64,000 nt of DNA from contig NZ_NGJS01000007.1 of NCBI RefSeq assembly GCF_003950515.1, positions 54,568 through 118,567 of the forward strand, written 5' to 3'. The DNA comes from Vagococcus vulneris (GTDB taxonomy: Bacteria > Bacillota > Bacilli > Lactobacillales > Vagococcaceae). Below the pieces are notes generated by a model that saw nothing but the letters and a program-made list of their open reading frames with translations, had not been told where the DNA came from and ran no database searches. The position numbers and the translations under genes are program-made. Each line of letters opens with the position of its first letter. Position 1 is the stretch's first letter. Shown here piece by piece: positions 16,611 to 25,803 of this stretch.

Positions 16611-16937
16611 CTAATGTTTCATAATTCTCTCACGACTACCTTTTATCTGTTCAATCGGATACTTCTCGGCATTTTTATTCAATTTTTTTGCGATAATATC
16701 ATCAATATCAAACCCCAGGTTATCCGCCATCATATAAGAGTAAATCAAAACATCTGCCAGCTCTTCCTCTAGTCTCTCCATGTCTTGTTTTGCTTCTGAT
16801 GATTTGCGCCATTGAAAAAGTTCTAATAATTCATTTGCTTCCAATGAAATAGAAATGGCTAAATCTTTTTCGTCATGAAACTGCCGCCAATCACGTTCAT
16901 CTCTAAATTGATTCACTAAATCCATTGATTTTGTCAT
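16611..16937 (-). CDS. MazG-like nucleotide pyrophosphohydrolase
   Basis: This 108-residue all-helical protein matches the small MazG-like (RS21-C6/dCTPase) family. The acidic metal-binding pattern is SLEANELLELFQW (about residues 32-44) and LEEELADVLIYSYMMAD (about 56-72), giving the ExxE and ExxD pairs that bind Mg2+. Such enzymes hydrolyse non-canonical or excess (d)NTPs to monophosphates and pyrophosphate. AAGGTGAGGG precedes the ATG. It is first in a two-gene unit with the GNAT protein. Confidence 0.88.
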   Translation of the reverse strand: MTKSMDLVNQFRDERDWRQFHDEKDLAISISLEANELLELFQWRKSSEAKQDMERLEEELADVLIYSYMMADNLGFDIDDIIAKKLNKNAEKYPIEQIKGSRERIMKH

Positions 16938-17104
16938 CTTAATCCCTCACCTTAATTGATACTGCCACTATTAGTATAGCACGACAAAACAATTCAGAAT
17001 TAACTAATTTTTCGACTTAATCAGTTTGATTGTTTATACTTAAAGAAATAATTATTTTTAGGAAAGACTTTATGTAAAAATTAAACTTACATGTACTACT
17101 TTTT

Positions 17105-17307
17105 ATTAAAAAAACGCAAGAATTTATGATCCGACAATCATTGCACGTATAGATAAGGATATTAAGAAAGGCAGAGATCTCAAAAAGATTATTCTAATAA
17201 TTATTTTATCCTTATTAGCGGTAATAGTTGCATTATCGTAGTTAAATTATCAAGGAAACAATATAACATATGAAAATGGCATCATGTTGCAATTAACTCT
17301 AATACGT
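17105..17307 (+). pseudogene. Decayed coding region before the acetyltransferase
   Basis: The plus strand reads as a charged stretch followed by a membrane helix (IARIDKDIKKGRDLKKIILI, then LSLLAVIVALS), then TAG at 17239. The same frame continues with a secreted-looking peptide (NYQGNNITYENGI) to TAG near 17305. No start codon or ribosome site is evident. A small membrane or secreted protein gene broken by stops is the likeliest reading; the family is unknown. Confidence 0.35.
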
Positions 17308-17496
17308 TATTAGAATTTATAAACAAATTAAGAATTGTTCCCAACGGGGTTATCTATATTATGGATACATTATTCGACCAACATGCTTCTGTCAAAACCA
17401 ATATCGATTTTGATTATGTTAGGTGGAATAATATTCTTTTACCAACATATATATTTGAAGAGACAAAAATTTATGAAAACTATTGGAGGTATAATA

Positions 17497-18081
17497 ATGA
17501 CTGAACGTGAAAAGATGCTAGCGGGGAAACTTTATAACTGTGGTGATACAGAGCTACTAAATCAATGGCATAAAGCAAAAAATTTAATCCTTGAATATAA
17601 TAACCTTGATTCTAAAGATTTAAAAAGTAAAGCAATAATTTTAAATAAGCTTCTTGGTGGAATGAAGGATAATTTGTGGATTACAGCCCCCTTCTTTGTT
17701 GATTATGGAAACAATATATACTTTGGAAATAACTGTGAAGTAAATATGAACTGTACGTTTCTTGACGATAATAAAATAACTATCGGAGATAACGCTCTTA
17801 TTGCTCCTAATGTTCAAATTTATACAGCTTTTCATCCTACTAATGCTAAAGAACGTTTTGGAGAAATTAATAAAGACGGGGAATTTGAATTTTGTAAAAC
17901 ACAGACAGCTCCCGTAAATATAGGTGACAATGTTTGGATTGGTGGTGGTGCTATTATTATGCCTGGAGTAAATATAGGTAGTAACGTTGTAATAGGTGCT
18001 GGAAGTATAGTTACTAAAGATATACCTAGTGATAAAATTGCTTTTGGAAATCCATGTAGAGTAGTAAAAGATAATAAATAA
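17497..18081 (+). CDS. Maltose/galactoside O-acetyltransferase family protein
   Basis: This 194-residue protein belongs to the LacA/Maa group of left-handed beta-helix acetyltransferases. The N-terminus MTEREKMLAGKLYNCGDTEL is the family's cap, followed by hexapeptide repeats (residues about 60-185), including NVWIGGGAIIMPGVNIGSNVVIGAGSIV near the C-terminus and the conserved catalytic His in AFHP. It transfers acetyl from acetyl-CoA to a sugar hydroxyl. Start at 17497 is fixed by TTGGAGG seven bases upstream. The frame is open in-phase for 54 codons before it and encodes a membrane-helix-like stretch, probably a leftover of another gene. Confidence 0.9.
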   Translation: MTEREKMLAGKLYNCGDTELLNQWHKAKNLILEYNNLDSKDLKSKAIILNKLLGGMKDNLWITAPFFVDYGNNIYFGNNCEVNMNCTFLDDNKITIGDNALIAPNVQIYTAFHPTNAKERFGEINKDGEFEFCKTQTAPVNIGDNVWIGGGAIIMPGVNIGSNVVIGAGSIVTKDIPSDKIAFGNPCRVVKDNK

Positions 18082-18265
18082 GCTTAAACACCCCTTAACA
18101 AAAAAGCAACTTAGTTATAAAAAAGGGCTTTTAAATTTCTTTCCTGTCCATGACAGTATACTCTATTGTCTTTTTTATCCTGTTTTTACTTATACAAAAA
18201 CAATTTTCCCATTTATGAATTTGAGTTCTAAAGACTGTTCTATTTTTATTACCTCTTGGTTAATT

Positions 18266-18326
18266 AACTAGCTCTCTTTCATTTAATTATTTAAACGTTT
18301 AATAATTAAATGAAAGCGGGCTAGTT
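18266..18326. repeat. 61-bp long inverted repeat between convergent genes
   Basis: AACTAGC opens and GCTAGTT closes a near-perfect palindrome; the inner arms CTTTCATTTAATTA and TAATTAAATGAAAG match exactly and meet at TTTAAACGTTTAA. It lies between the acetyltransferase (plus) and PhzF (minus) genes. There is no T run directly next to it, so it may be a stem-loop without terminator function, or a small mobile relic. Confidence 0.7.
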
Positions 18327-18364
18327 TCAATAAATATAGAACATTATTGCTTTTTTGAATAGAT

Positions 18365-19210
18365 TTAATCTAGAACAACTTCAATATGATTATCGTAATA
18401 ACCTCTACCTCCAACCAAAACGTTACTAATGGTATCTTTTTCATCGGTGCTTAGGTTAACAATTATTTCAGAAGTAGAATTTAATAAGTGACCTTGTTCA
18501 AATACATATGTCTTTTTTTTCATAATGTTATGGTGATACAAATAACAAGCAAGAGCACAATTAGAAGTGCCAGTAGCAGACTCTTCATCTATATCATAAA
18601 GTGGTGCAAAATTTCTACATATTATTTTATCATCATCAAAAGTAAATAGATGCATTCCTATTGTATTAAATTTCTTACTAAGATTCGAAATTGACCTAAA
18701 ATCCGGTCTCATCTTTAGAAGTATCTCCGAATTCTTTATAGGAACTATTATATCTCGTAGGCCTGTTGAGACAACTTGTACAGGATATTTTTTATTTATA
18801 TAATGCTCACTAAAACAAGTTAACTCTTTTTGGTTTATTATTTCATAAAATGATGGTTTATTTTGTTCCATATAAACTAAATCATCTTTAATAACAATTC
18901 GTAACACTGCCTTTTTTGTTTCAATTGTGTAGTGTTTTTTATCTAATTTTTTTAAATACATCAATACACAAAAAGCTCCAATGGTGGCATGACCACACAA
19001 ATCAACTTCTTCCTTAGGGGTAAAAAATTCTAGTTTATAATCTGCTACTTCAGATTTTGATATAAAAACGGTCTCAGAATAACCTAATTTTTTTGCAATT
19101 AAACATTTTTGATGATTAAAAATATTACCATTATCAAAAACAACACCAGCTTTATTCCCACCCGCTTTATTTTTACTGAATGCGTTAACTATGTGTGCTT
19201 GTACTATCAT
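18365..19210 (-). CDS. PhzF family isomerase-like protein
   Basis: This 281-residue protein shows the PhzF double-hotdog-like signatures: AGGNKAGVV, the catalytic Glu in GYSETVFI (Glu46), FTPKEEVDLCGHATIGAF (Asp70, His74) and a second-half ATGTSNCALACYLY. The family includes the phenazine isomerase PhzF, diaminopimelate-epimerase-like proteins and many of unknown substrate. No phenazine pathway genes are nearby, so the substrate is unknown. The ribosome site AAAGGA precedes ATG 19210. Codon use is AT-richer than the ribosomal region. Confidence 0.88.
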   Translation of the reverse strand: MIVQAHIVNAFSKNKAGGNKAGVVFDNGNIFNHQKCLIAKKLGYSETVFISKSEVADYKLEFFTPKEEVDLCGHATIGAFCVLMYLKKLDKKHYTIETKKAVLRIVIKDDLVYMEQNKPSFYEIINQKELTCFSEHYINKKYPVQVVSTGLRDIIVPIKNSEILLKMRPDFRSISNLSKKFNTIGMHLFTFDDDKIICRNFAPLYDIDEESATGTSNCALACYLYHHNIMKKKTYVFEQGHLLNSTSEIIVNLSTDEKDTISNVLVGGRGYYDNHIEVVLD

Positions 19211-19606
19211 ATTTCCTATCCTTTCGTATCATATTTTAGTTATTTTTTATATCCATTAATATCTCATTTGGTTCTTTATAAAAGAGATTCAATCATATTT
19301 AATCTTTTGGCATATTCTAATAGGCATTTCAAAATTTCTCAATCCTTTTTTGCCGTTGACCAATATACTACAATCTAACTAAAAAATATTCTGTCCCTTT
19401 AATGGTTCCACTAAGTCAACAAAATCAGAACCTGATTAAATCAAGATTCTGATTTTTAATTTTAGATGTACCAGTTAACTAAATAACTAAAAATTATTTT
19501 AAAGTATCATATGTTAATCAGTCAAAAAACTATTACTCTAAGTTGTATCTAAATTAATAAATAAAGAACATAATTATACAGTACTTGCCGTTACGAAGGA
19601 TTTTTA
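19211..19606. other. Intergenic region between PhzF and hydrolase genes
   Basis: No gene is seen in these 396 bases. It contains the promoter region of PhzF on one side and the hydrolase terminator (19421-19458) on the other. Confidence 0.5.
19421..19458 (-). terminator. Probable terminator of the alpha/beta hydrolase gene
   Basis: AAATCAGAA and TTCTGATTT pair, extended inward by CTGATT/AATCA with a small bulge. T-rich flanks are present on both strands. It lies about 150 bases past the hydrolase stop. Confidence 0.55.
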
Positions 19607-20455
19607 TTAGCATATAAATTTAGTCAATTCTTCAAAATAGGCTTGCGGTTCTTCCAACATTGGATTATGACCACTTTTAGCAAACTTCACTACTTTGATG
19701 TTATTCTCCTTCGTTATATCATCCCACAGATTGGTTGGCGCCACTAAGTAATCATAATCACTTAATAATAAAATCACTGGTTTTTTCCAGTTACGTAAGA
19801 AATTTTCTGTATCGAACATAGCAAAGGCTTTACCCCATAAATAGTCTAGAGCTGGCATGTTATTTGCTACACCACTCCATAAATAGGCTCCATCAAATCG
19901 ATAGTCATAAAAACTATGGGCTTGCATGCGTATATTCATATGATTAAAACGGTTATTAGGATCTACCTCGATGTCATTTTTCAACTTGGCAATTTCTTCA
20001 TAGAAATAATTTTTACGACCCTCGCTAGCCATAGTTTCAAAAAAATCGACACTGCCATTTTGGCGTTCTTGTGTATTTGTTGGTGCTAAGTTAGATAGGA
20101 TAATTCCTTCCACATGTTCACCATATTTCTCTGCATATGCCATTGCCATGAACCCATGACCTGAATGTCCTAAAATATACATAGATTGGATTCCTAATTG
20201 TTGGCGTATTAGTTCAATGTCTTCCACCACATCAGCTAAAGTATAGCTGGCATCGGTTGATTCTGGTACAACAAATCCTCTATGATCGATAAAGATTAAA
20301 TTTAAATCTTCAAAAACCTTATCTTCAAATAATCTCGGATAGTAGATGCTGCTCCCAATAACAATGATTGGTTTCTTAATTGTATCTCCTCTTTGTAAAT
20401 AATTTAATTTATATGTTTCATATGCTTCACCTCTAATAATTACTACATTAGGCAT
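19607..20455 (-). CDS. Alpha/beta hydrolase
   Basis: This 282-residue alpha/beta-hydrolase-fold enzyme has the nucleophile elbow GHSGHG (Ser about 117), an acid in LLLSDYDYLVAP and the catalytic His in KSGHNPMLEEP near the C-terminus. The HRG oxyanion segment is DHRGFVVPEST. The overall plan resembles proline iminopeptidase-type and related hydrolases, but the substrate cannot be assigned. It is a single-gene unit with no functional neighbour. Confidence 0.88.
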   Translation of the reverse strand: MPNVVIIRGEAYETYKLNYLQRGDTIKKPIIVIGSSIYYPRLFEDKVFEDLNLIFIDHRGFVVPESTDASYTLADVVEDIELIRQQLGIQSMYILGHSGHGFMAMAYAEKYGEHVEGIILSNLAPTNTQERQNGSVDFFETMASEGRKNYFYEEIAKLKNDIEVDPNNRFNHMNIRMQAHSFYDYRFDGAYLWSGVANNMPALDYLWGKAFAMFDTENFLRNWKKPVILLLSDYDYLVAPTNLWDDITKENNIKVVKFAKSGHNPMLEEPQAYFEELTKFIC

Positions 20456-20701
20456 AACTACTCTATAGAGACTCGTTATCGTATGAAACTCCCTGATAAG
20501 CCCACTTCTCTCACCTTACTTTTTTATTATTTGGTTATATCTTAGCACGAAAAATAGTTATCGCAAAATACAGGAGGCATACGAAGAGAATAGACTTGGC
20601 TCATTTTAAAGGTCACTAATTTCAGCAAGACATCTTCTTTTAAAATATCAATAATTTCAATGGTAATAACTTTTTCTCTTTCTGCTAAATCAACTTAACA
20701 T

Positions 20702-20737
20702 AAAAAAGAGGCCTCCTCTAAGGACGCCTCTTTTTTA
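20702..20737 (-). terminator. Terminator of argS
   Basis: GAGGCGTCC and GGAGGCCTC pair with one mismatch and carry an A run before and a six-T run after on the minus strand, immediately after the argS stop codon. Confidence 0.9.
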
Positions 20738-22432
20738 TTACATTTGATCTGGTGATTGAATACCTAATAACCGCAAGCCTTCTTTGATAACCACTGATAC
20801 AGAATAAACTAATGCTAATCTAGATTCTTTTTGTGTATCATCAGCTAATACTTTGTGTTTTGAATAGTATTTATTAAATTTTTGTGACACATCTAATAAA
20901 TATTTTGCAATAACTGATGGTTCATATTTTCTATATGCTTCCATAACTTTGTCTGGGAAATTACCTAACAGCTTAATCACTTCCCATGAATCTACGTCAT
21001 TTAAAGCCAATACGTCTGCTGCTTGGGGTTCTTGCCAATCAGCTTTACGTAAAATACTCTCACAACGTGTGCGTGTGTATTGTACATAAGGTCCCGTTTC
21101 ACCTTCAAATTGAATGATTTCATTTAAATTAAAATCAAAGGAATTCAAGCGGTCATTTTTCAAGTCATGGAACACAACAGCCCCAACACCCACTTGATGT
21201 GCTACCTCGTCTTTATTTTCCAAATCAGGATTTTTTTCCATAATTTGTGCTTTTGTTGCTGCAACAGCTTCATTTAAAACCTCTTTCAGTAAAATGACAT
21301 TTCCTTTACGTGTCGACAATTTTTTACCGCCTGACGTAATCAAGCCGAAAGGAATATGGTGAATATTATCTGCCCAGTCAAATCCCATTTCTTTCAAGAC
21401 AGCTTTTAATTGTTTAAAGTGAATCGATTGTTCATTACCAACAACGTACAGCGATTCAGCAAAGTCATAAGTGTCATTACGGTAAACAGCTGCCGCTAGA
21501 TCACGTGTCATATACAGTGTTGCTCCATCTGATTTTCTGATTAAAGCGGGATTCAAATCATATTTTTCTAAGGATACAATATCCGCACCTTGGTCAGACA
21601 CAAGTAAACCTTTTTCATTCAACATCTCAACAATAGCATCCATTTTATCATTATAGAAAGATTCCCCATTGTATGAATCAAAGGTAATTCCCAACATATC
21701 ATAGACACCTTGGAATTCTTTTAATGATTCCTCACTGAACCATTTCCATAATTCAACAGCTTCAGGATCGCCCTCTTCCAGTTTTTTAAACCAACGGCGT
21801 CCTTCTTCCTCTAATTCAGGATGTTCTTCTGCTTCTTCGTGAAAGCGGACGTACAGTTTTAATAATTCAGCAATCGGTGTTTCTCGTATTTTTTCTTCAT
21901 CGCCCCATTTTTTATAAGCAACAATTAATTTACCAAATTGTGTACCCCAATCACCTAAATGATTAATTTTAATCGGTTTAAAGCCAATTTTCCCAACAAT
22001 CTCAGCTAATGAATTACCAATTACTGTAGAACGCAAATGACCCATTGACATAGGTTTAGCAATATTCGGTGACGATAAGTCAATCGGTATTTCTCCGCCT
22101 TTACCATAGTCTGCCTTACCATAATTTGCTTTTTCCGTTATAATAGTATGCAGCACATGATTGCTGACAGCTTCTTTTTTCAAGAAGAAATTGATGTAGC
22201 CTCCCATAGGTACAACTTGTTCGTAATGATCAGCGGATACTTCTTTTGCTAAGTCTTCCGCAATCATGTTAGGTGCTTTGCGGTAAATTTTTGCTAATGA
22301 AAAAACCGGAAATGAGTAATCCCCATGTTCGCTTGTTTTAGGGACTTCAATAAAATGATCGATCTCTTCTGAGGTTAAAGTGTCTTTTAACACAGTTGTT
22401 AAATCTGCCGTAATTTGTTTTTTGTAATTCAC
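20738..22432 (-). CDS. argS: Arginyl-tRNA synthetase
   Basis: This 564-residue class I synthetase charges tRNA-Arg. The HIGH-type motif is in SSPNIAKPMSMGHLRSTVIG (about 117-136) and the KMSKS counterpart is KLSTRKGN. An N-terminal Add1 domain (1-100) and the C-terminal DALR anticodon-binding domain (about 445-564, QYTRTRCESILRK onward) are both present, so the protein is complete. A T-box leader precedes it, and argR is transcribed divergently, tying the locus to arginine status. Confidence 0.97.
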   Translation of the reverse strand: MNYKKQITADLTTVLKDTLTSEEIDHFIEVPKTSEHGDYSFPVFSLAKIYRKAPNMIAEDLAKEVSADHYEQVVPMGGYINFFLKKEAVSNHVLHTIITEKANYGKADYGKGGEIPIDLSSPNIAKPMSMGHLRSTVIGNSLAEIVGKIGFKPIKINHLGDWGTQFGKLIVAYKKWGDEEKIRETPIAELLKLYVRFHEEAEEHPELEEEGRRWFKKLEEGDPEAVELWKWFSEESLKEFQGVYDMLGITFDSYNGESFYNDKMDAIVEMLNEKGLLVSDQGADIVSLEKYDLNPALIRKSDGATLYMTRDLAAAVYRNDTYDFAESLYVVGNEQSIHFKQLKAVLKEMGFDWADNIHHIPFGLITSGGKKLSTRKGNVILLKEVLNEAVAATKAQIMEKNPDLENKDEVAHQVGVGAVVFHDLKNDRLNSFDFNLNEIIQFEGETGPYVQYTRTRCESILRKADWQEPQAADVLALNDVDSWEVIKLLGNFPDKVMEAYRKYEPSVIAKYLLDVSQKFNKYYSKHKVLADDTQKESRLALVYSVSVVIKEGLRLLGIQSPDQM

Positions 22433-22469
22433 GTGTATTCTCCTTTATTTATCTATCGTTTAGCTAACT

Positions 22470-22694
22470 AAAAAAAGCCCCTCGACTAAACCTGACGATT
22501 CAATCAAGAGGCGAATATCCATCCATCCGCGGTACCACTCTTATTGCTGAGATACTCAGCCGCTTTTATTTATTATTAAATTTTGATTCAAATAGCGCGT
22601 ATTCCCAACCATCAGTGACTCGGCTCACACTGTCCCAAGTTCGCTAAACACTTTTTTCTAGCCAGTACTCCTCTATTTTCACTACATTATAACA
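22470..22694 (-). promoter_or_regulatory. T-box riboswitch and promoter of argS
   Basis: The minus strand has an extended -10 promoter (TGTTATAAT, 22686-22694), a Stem I region, the T-box sequence AAGAGTGGTACCGCGG (22527-22542) and a terminator hairpin with a T run (22470-22512). In Stem I, AAATAG and CTATTT can pair to close the specifier loop, which reads GAATACGCG; by alignment with the glyQS loop the specifier is CGC (22597-22599), an arginine codon. Uncharged tRNA-Arg would bind and prevent termination. Confidence 0.9.
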
Positions 22695-22881
22695 AAGACA
22701 CCTACTAATTACTAGTTAAAAATTATGAGATAACACGTCTAGTATAGAGTTTACTATTAAATTCTGATATGATTAGTAATTGAAGACGAACGATACTTAA
22801 TTATACAGGGTATTCAGATCCTGAAAATCAAATACAGCCAACCTTTGATGGCCTATTTTTAACTAGACAGGAGATAACGCG

Positions 22882-23352
22882 ATGAACAAAAAAATGCGTC
22901 AACAGATACTTAAAAAAATCATCTCAGAACATGATGTTGAAAATCAAAGTGATTTACTTGAATTACTCAAAGAAAATGGTGTAGATGCAACACAACCGAC
23001 CATTTCACGTGATATCAAGGAATTAAATATTATTAAAAGCCACAATAGTAATGGCAGTTCAACATACCGTGTCTTAACAGATGCTGTCATCAGCAATAAA
23101 AAACTAAATGTAGAAGAAAAATTAATCAGCGCATTGTCAGAAGCAGGGGTATCTTTAAACCGTGTCGAATTTTTAAACATCCTCACTGTCCTACCGGGAA
23201 ATGGTCAAGCAATTGCTATTTTAATTGATACCTTGAAACAGACCTTTTCAGAAATTATCGCTAGTTTAGCCGGCGACGATACCATTATTATTATTTCTGC
23301 CGATAAAGAAAAGGCCGAAAATGTTTATAACTATTTCCATCAATTTTTTTAG
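22882..23352 (+). CDS. argR: ArgR family arginine repressor
   Basis: This 156-residue protein has the ArgR/AhrC layout: N-terminal winged helix (1-70) with ATQPTISRDIKELNIIK as recognition helix, and a C-terminal oligomerisation and arginine-binding domain (about 80-150) with the GNGQAIAILIDTL segment and a DDTIIII strand. The typical GTxxGDDT motif is partly altered (SLAGDDT). Lactic acid bacteria often have several ArgR paralogues (ArgR/AhrC); which one this is cannot be told. ACAGGAGATAACGCG precedes the ATG. It is divergent from argS. Confidence 0.92.
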   Translation: MNKKMRQQILKKIISEHDVENQSDLLELLKENGVDATQPTISRDIKELNIIKSHNSNGSSTYRVLTDAVISNKKLNVEEKLISALSEAGVSLNRVEFLNILTVLPGNGQAIAILIDTLKQTFSEIIASLAGDDTIIIISADKEKAENVYNYFHQFF

Positions 23353-23357
23353 TTACC

Positions 23358-23392
23358 AAAAACAGCAAACTTGATTCGTTTGCTGTTTTTTT
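23358..23392. terminator. Bidirectional terminator between argR and the acetyltransferase
   Basis: AACAGCAAAC and GTTTGCTGTT pair perfectly around a 7-base loop, with a T run to the right and an A run to the left. It can serve both converging genes; it touches the stop codon of the minus-strand gene. Confidence 0.88.
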
Positions 23393-23934
23393 TATATCGT
23401 TATTTTAGGAAAAGTTTCAACTGGTTTGGGAGTATCTATCTCTATCAAAACTTTTTGCATCCAGACGATGTCATACCATTGATTAAATTTGTAGCCCACT
23501 CGCTTAAATTCACCGATAAACTGATAGCCTAATCGTTCGTGAAAACGAATACTCTGATCGTTCCCCTCAGTAATACAAGCCAGACTATTAATAATATTCT
23601 GCTGAATCAAACATGACTCTAATGCTTGATACAACTGCTTTCCAGCACCTAGTCCGCGAGCCGATTCAGCTATATATACACTAACTTCTGCCGTCCAATC
23701 ATACGCCGCACGACCGTTATATGTGGATGCGTAGGCATAGCCTATAATTTTATGGTCTGTTGTTTCAGCCACTAAATAAGGATATTTCTCTTGAACCGCT
23801 GCAATGCGCTGCTCAAACATCTCGAGGCTGGGGACCTCGTACTCAAAAGTGATTCCCGTTTTTAATACATAAGGGGCATAAATAGCTACTAAAGCTGCTG
23901 CATCTTGTTGTGTCGCCTCTCTTATTGTCAGCAT
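23392..23934 (-). CDS. Phosphinothricin-type GNAT N-acetyltransferase
   Basis: This 180-residue GNAT protein is closest to the Pat/Bar/MddA/YwnH group: it opens with IREATQQDAAALVAIYAPYVLKTGITFEYEVPS, has the acetyl-CoA loop ARGLGAGKQLYQAL and ends with GFHERLGYQ-like RFHERLGYQFIGEFKRVGYKFNQWYDIVWM. Members acetylate phosphinothricin, methionine sulfoximine or related amines. The start is set at ATG 23934, preceded by GGAGG at good spacing; an upstream in-frame ATG lacks this. Confidence 0.9.
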   Translation of the reverse strand: MLTIREATQQDAAALVAIYAPYVLKTGITFEYEVPSLEMFEQRIAAVQEKYPYLVAETTDHKIIGYAYASTYNGRAAYDWTAEVSVYIAESARGLGAGKQLYQALESCLIQQNIINSLACITEGNDQSIRFHERLGYQFIGEFKRVGYKFNQWYDIVWMQKVLIEIDTPKPVETFPKITI

Positions 23935-24033
23935 GGTCGTCCTCCATTCATGAAGTTTCTCTACCAATGTGTTTTAATTTAAAATAAATTATTAGAACTA
24001 TAACACACTTTAACTAAAAAAAGCTACACCAAA

Positions 24034-24055
24034 TAAAAAAGCAGATAAATCTGCC
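24034..24055 (-). terminator. Terminator downstream of the lipoprotein pseudogene
   Basis: GCAGA and TCTGC pair around TTTA and are followed by a run of T on the minus strand, about 45 bases after the pseudogene's final stop. Confidence 0.65.
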
Positions 24056-24095
24056 TTAATACACAACATATTCTTTATAGACTGCTTAATTATGA

Positions 24096-24625
24096 CTATT
24101 TGAAAACCAGCTCTCGATTATTCCTTCTCTGTACTTTATCAGATTCGCCAATTATTATTTTAGCAACAATAAATTTTCCTAAACTAAAATGATCAGTTCT
24201 TTGAACACGACCAGGTTCAAACTGATAATCAGCTGCCTCCTCAATAGTAACTTTTTGCGGCGGATTAATTTTTTTCACCTGATTTATCTATCATTTGCGC
24301 ATAAATCAATTCAATGCCGTTTTTATTTTTTAAAATAACTTTTTCACCTGTATGGCTGATTTCTTCAGTTGCAACCCCCAGTCAGCCAGGTAATCAAATA
24401 AGAATTCCGGATATGTGACAGCATTTGTCGCACCACACTTTGTTTCATAAGAATTTGATTGTATATCTCTTTTAGCTGCTTCTGAGAAAGATGAAGCTAT
24501 CGAGGTTATGCTGGACGATTTTGTATTTTGTTTTGCTGATGTGCTGATAGTACTTTTTTCAGTTGTACTGCAGACTGTTCCTAAAAAACTGCACTAAAAA
24601 AATCAATAATTAAATAACGAGTCAT
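24096..24625 (-). pseudogene. Frameshifted lipoprotein gene
   Basis: From ATG 24625 the minus strand encodes a short hydrophobic leader, then needs a frameshift near 24580 to continue as GTVCSTTEKSTISTSAKQ, a lipobox-like Cys followed by a Ser/Thr linker. A second shift near 24380 (ADWG, then VATEEISHTGEKV) and a third near 24285 are required to join the last 60-codon stretch, which ends at TAG 24096. Pieced together it would be a roughly 170-residue lipoprotein of unknown family. Its linker resembles that of the ankyrin lipoprotein in composition only. Gene decay is well supported by the continuous protein-like sequence across frames. Confidence 0.7.
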
Positions 24626-24632
24626 AAAAATA

Positions 24633-25589
24633 TTATCTACCGAACTCATCTAGCAAGGTGCGCACTTCAGCTGTTGATTTTGTGTTCATCAATTTCACAC
24701 GTAAATCACTGGCTCCAGGAAACCCCTTAACGTAAATCTTAAAGAAGCGATGCAAACCGACAATCGATCGTGGGACTAATTCAGCATAATGATCTTGCAG
24801 ATCCAGCTGTAGTCGTAAAAGGTTCAGTAATTCACCCGAACTATGCTCACGTGCTTCTTTCTCAAAAGCATAAGGATTTTTAAAAATACCTCGCCCAATC
24901 ATAATTCCATCTACACCATATTTATCTGCTAATTCTAATCCCATCTGTCGATCCGTAATGTCACCATTAATTGTAATCGTCGTTTGCGGTGCGACCCGAT
25001 TTCTAATAGCGACAACTTGAGGAGTCAAGTCCCAGTGGGCATCAACTTTACTCATCTCTTCACGCGTACGCAAGTGGACAGATAGATTGGCGATATCTTG
25101 TTCCAGCAAGTGTGTCAGCCAAGCTTCTAGTTCGGATGTTTCATAAAAGCCGATACGTGTTTTTACACTGACTGGCAGACCGCCGGCTTTCGCATCAGCA
25201 ATCAGTTCAGTAGCGGTTTCCGGACGCAGAATCAGACCGCTACCCTTACCACGATTTGCGACATTAGGTACTGGACACCCCATATTTATATCAATTCCTT
25301 TGAAGCCCATTTCAGCTACACCTAGACTCATTTGGCGGAAATAATCAGGATTGTCACCCCAAATATGCGCCACCATCGGCTGTTCATCTTCAGTAAAAAC
25401 CAACCGCCCTCTAACACTGTCTTTGCCCTCCGGATGACAGTAACTATCTGAGTTAGTAAACTCTGTAAAAAATACATCTGGCGCACCCGCCTCTTTAATA
25501 ACATGTCGAAACACGACATCCGTAACATCTTCCATTGGTGCCAATACGAAAAATGGTTTAGGTAAATCTGCCCAAAAATTTGTTGTCAT
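24633..25589 (-). CDS. dus: tRNA-dihydrouridine synthase
   Basis: This 318-residue flavoenzyme reduces specific uridines in tRNA D-loops. The TIM-barrel start [16 protein letters not shown] binds FMN; the catalytic Cys is in NMGCPVPNV (Cys105); KTRIGF and the [12 protein letters not shown] phosphate-binding motifs follow; the C-terminal helical domain is present. The exact Dus subtype is not clear. It lies eight bases upstream of the lipoprotein pseudogene, which may once have been co-transcribed with it. Confidence 0.93.
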   Translation of the reverse strand: MTTNFWADLPKPFFVLAPMEDVTDVVFRHVIKEAGAPDVFFTEFTNSDSYCHPEGKDSVRGRLVFTEDEQPMVAHIWGDNPDYFRQMSLGVAEMGFKGIDINMGCPVPNVANRGKGSGLILRPETATELIADAKAGGLPVSVKTRIGFYETSELEAWLTHLLEQDIANLSVHLRTREEMSKVDAHWDLTPQVVAIRNRVAPQTTITINGDITDRQMGLELADKYGVDGIMIGRGIFKNPYAFEKEAREHSSGELLNLLRLQLDLQDHYAELVPRSIVGLHRFFKIYVKGFPGASDLRVKLMNTKSTAEVRTLLDEFGR

Positions 25590-25728
25590 TCATTTATTCT
25601 CCATTCAATTAAACATCTTTCCACAAGGCCATTCTCATTAAAATCATAGTTATTATACTAGGAAATCAGGGCAGACGCAAAAATTCCTATCTAAAGAAAT
25701 TTCTTTTCAGTAATATAACGCATATTCT

Positions 25729-25757
25729 TTGCTTTTTATCAAAATAGTAGATAAAAT
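25729..25757 (+). promoter_or_regulatory. Promoter candidate for NADH peroxidase
   Basis: TTGCTT (25729-25734) and TAAAAT (25752-25757) are spaced by 17 bp, about 47 bases ahead of the start codon. Confidence 0.55.
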
Positions 25758-25803
25758 TATTACAGATTAGAATAATTATAATTAATTAAGGAGTGGTTTA
25801 TTT

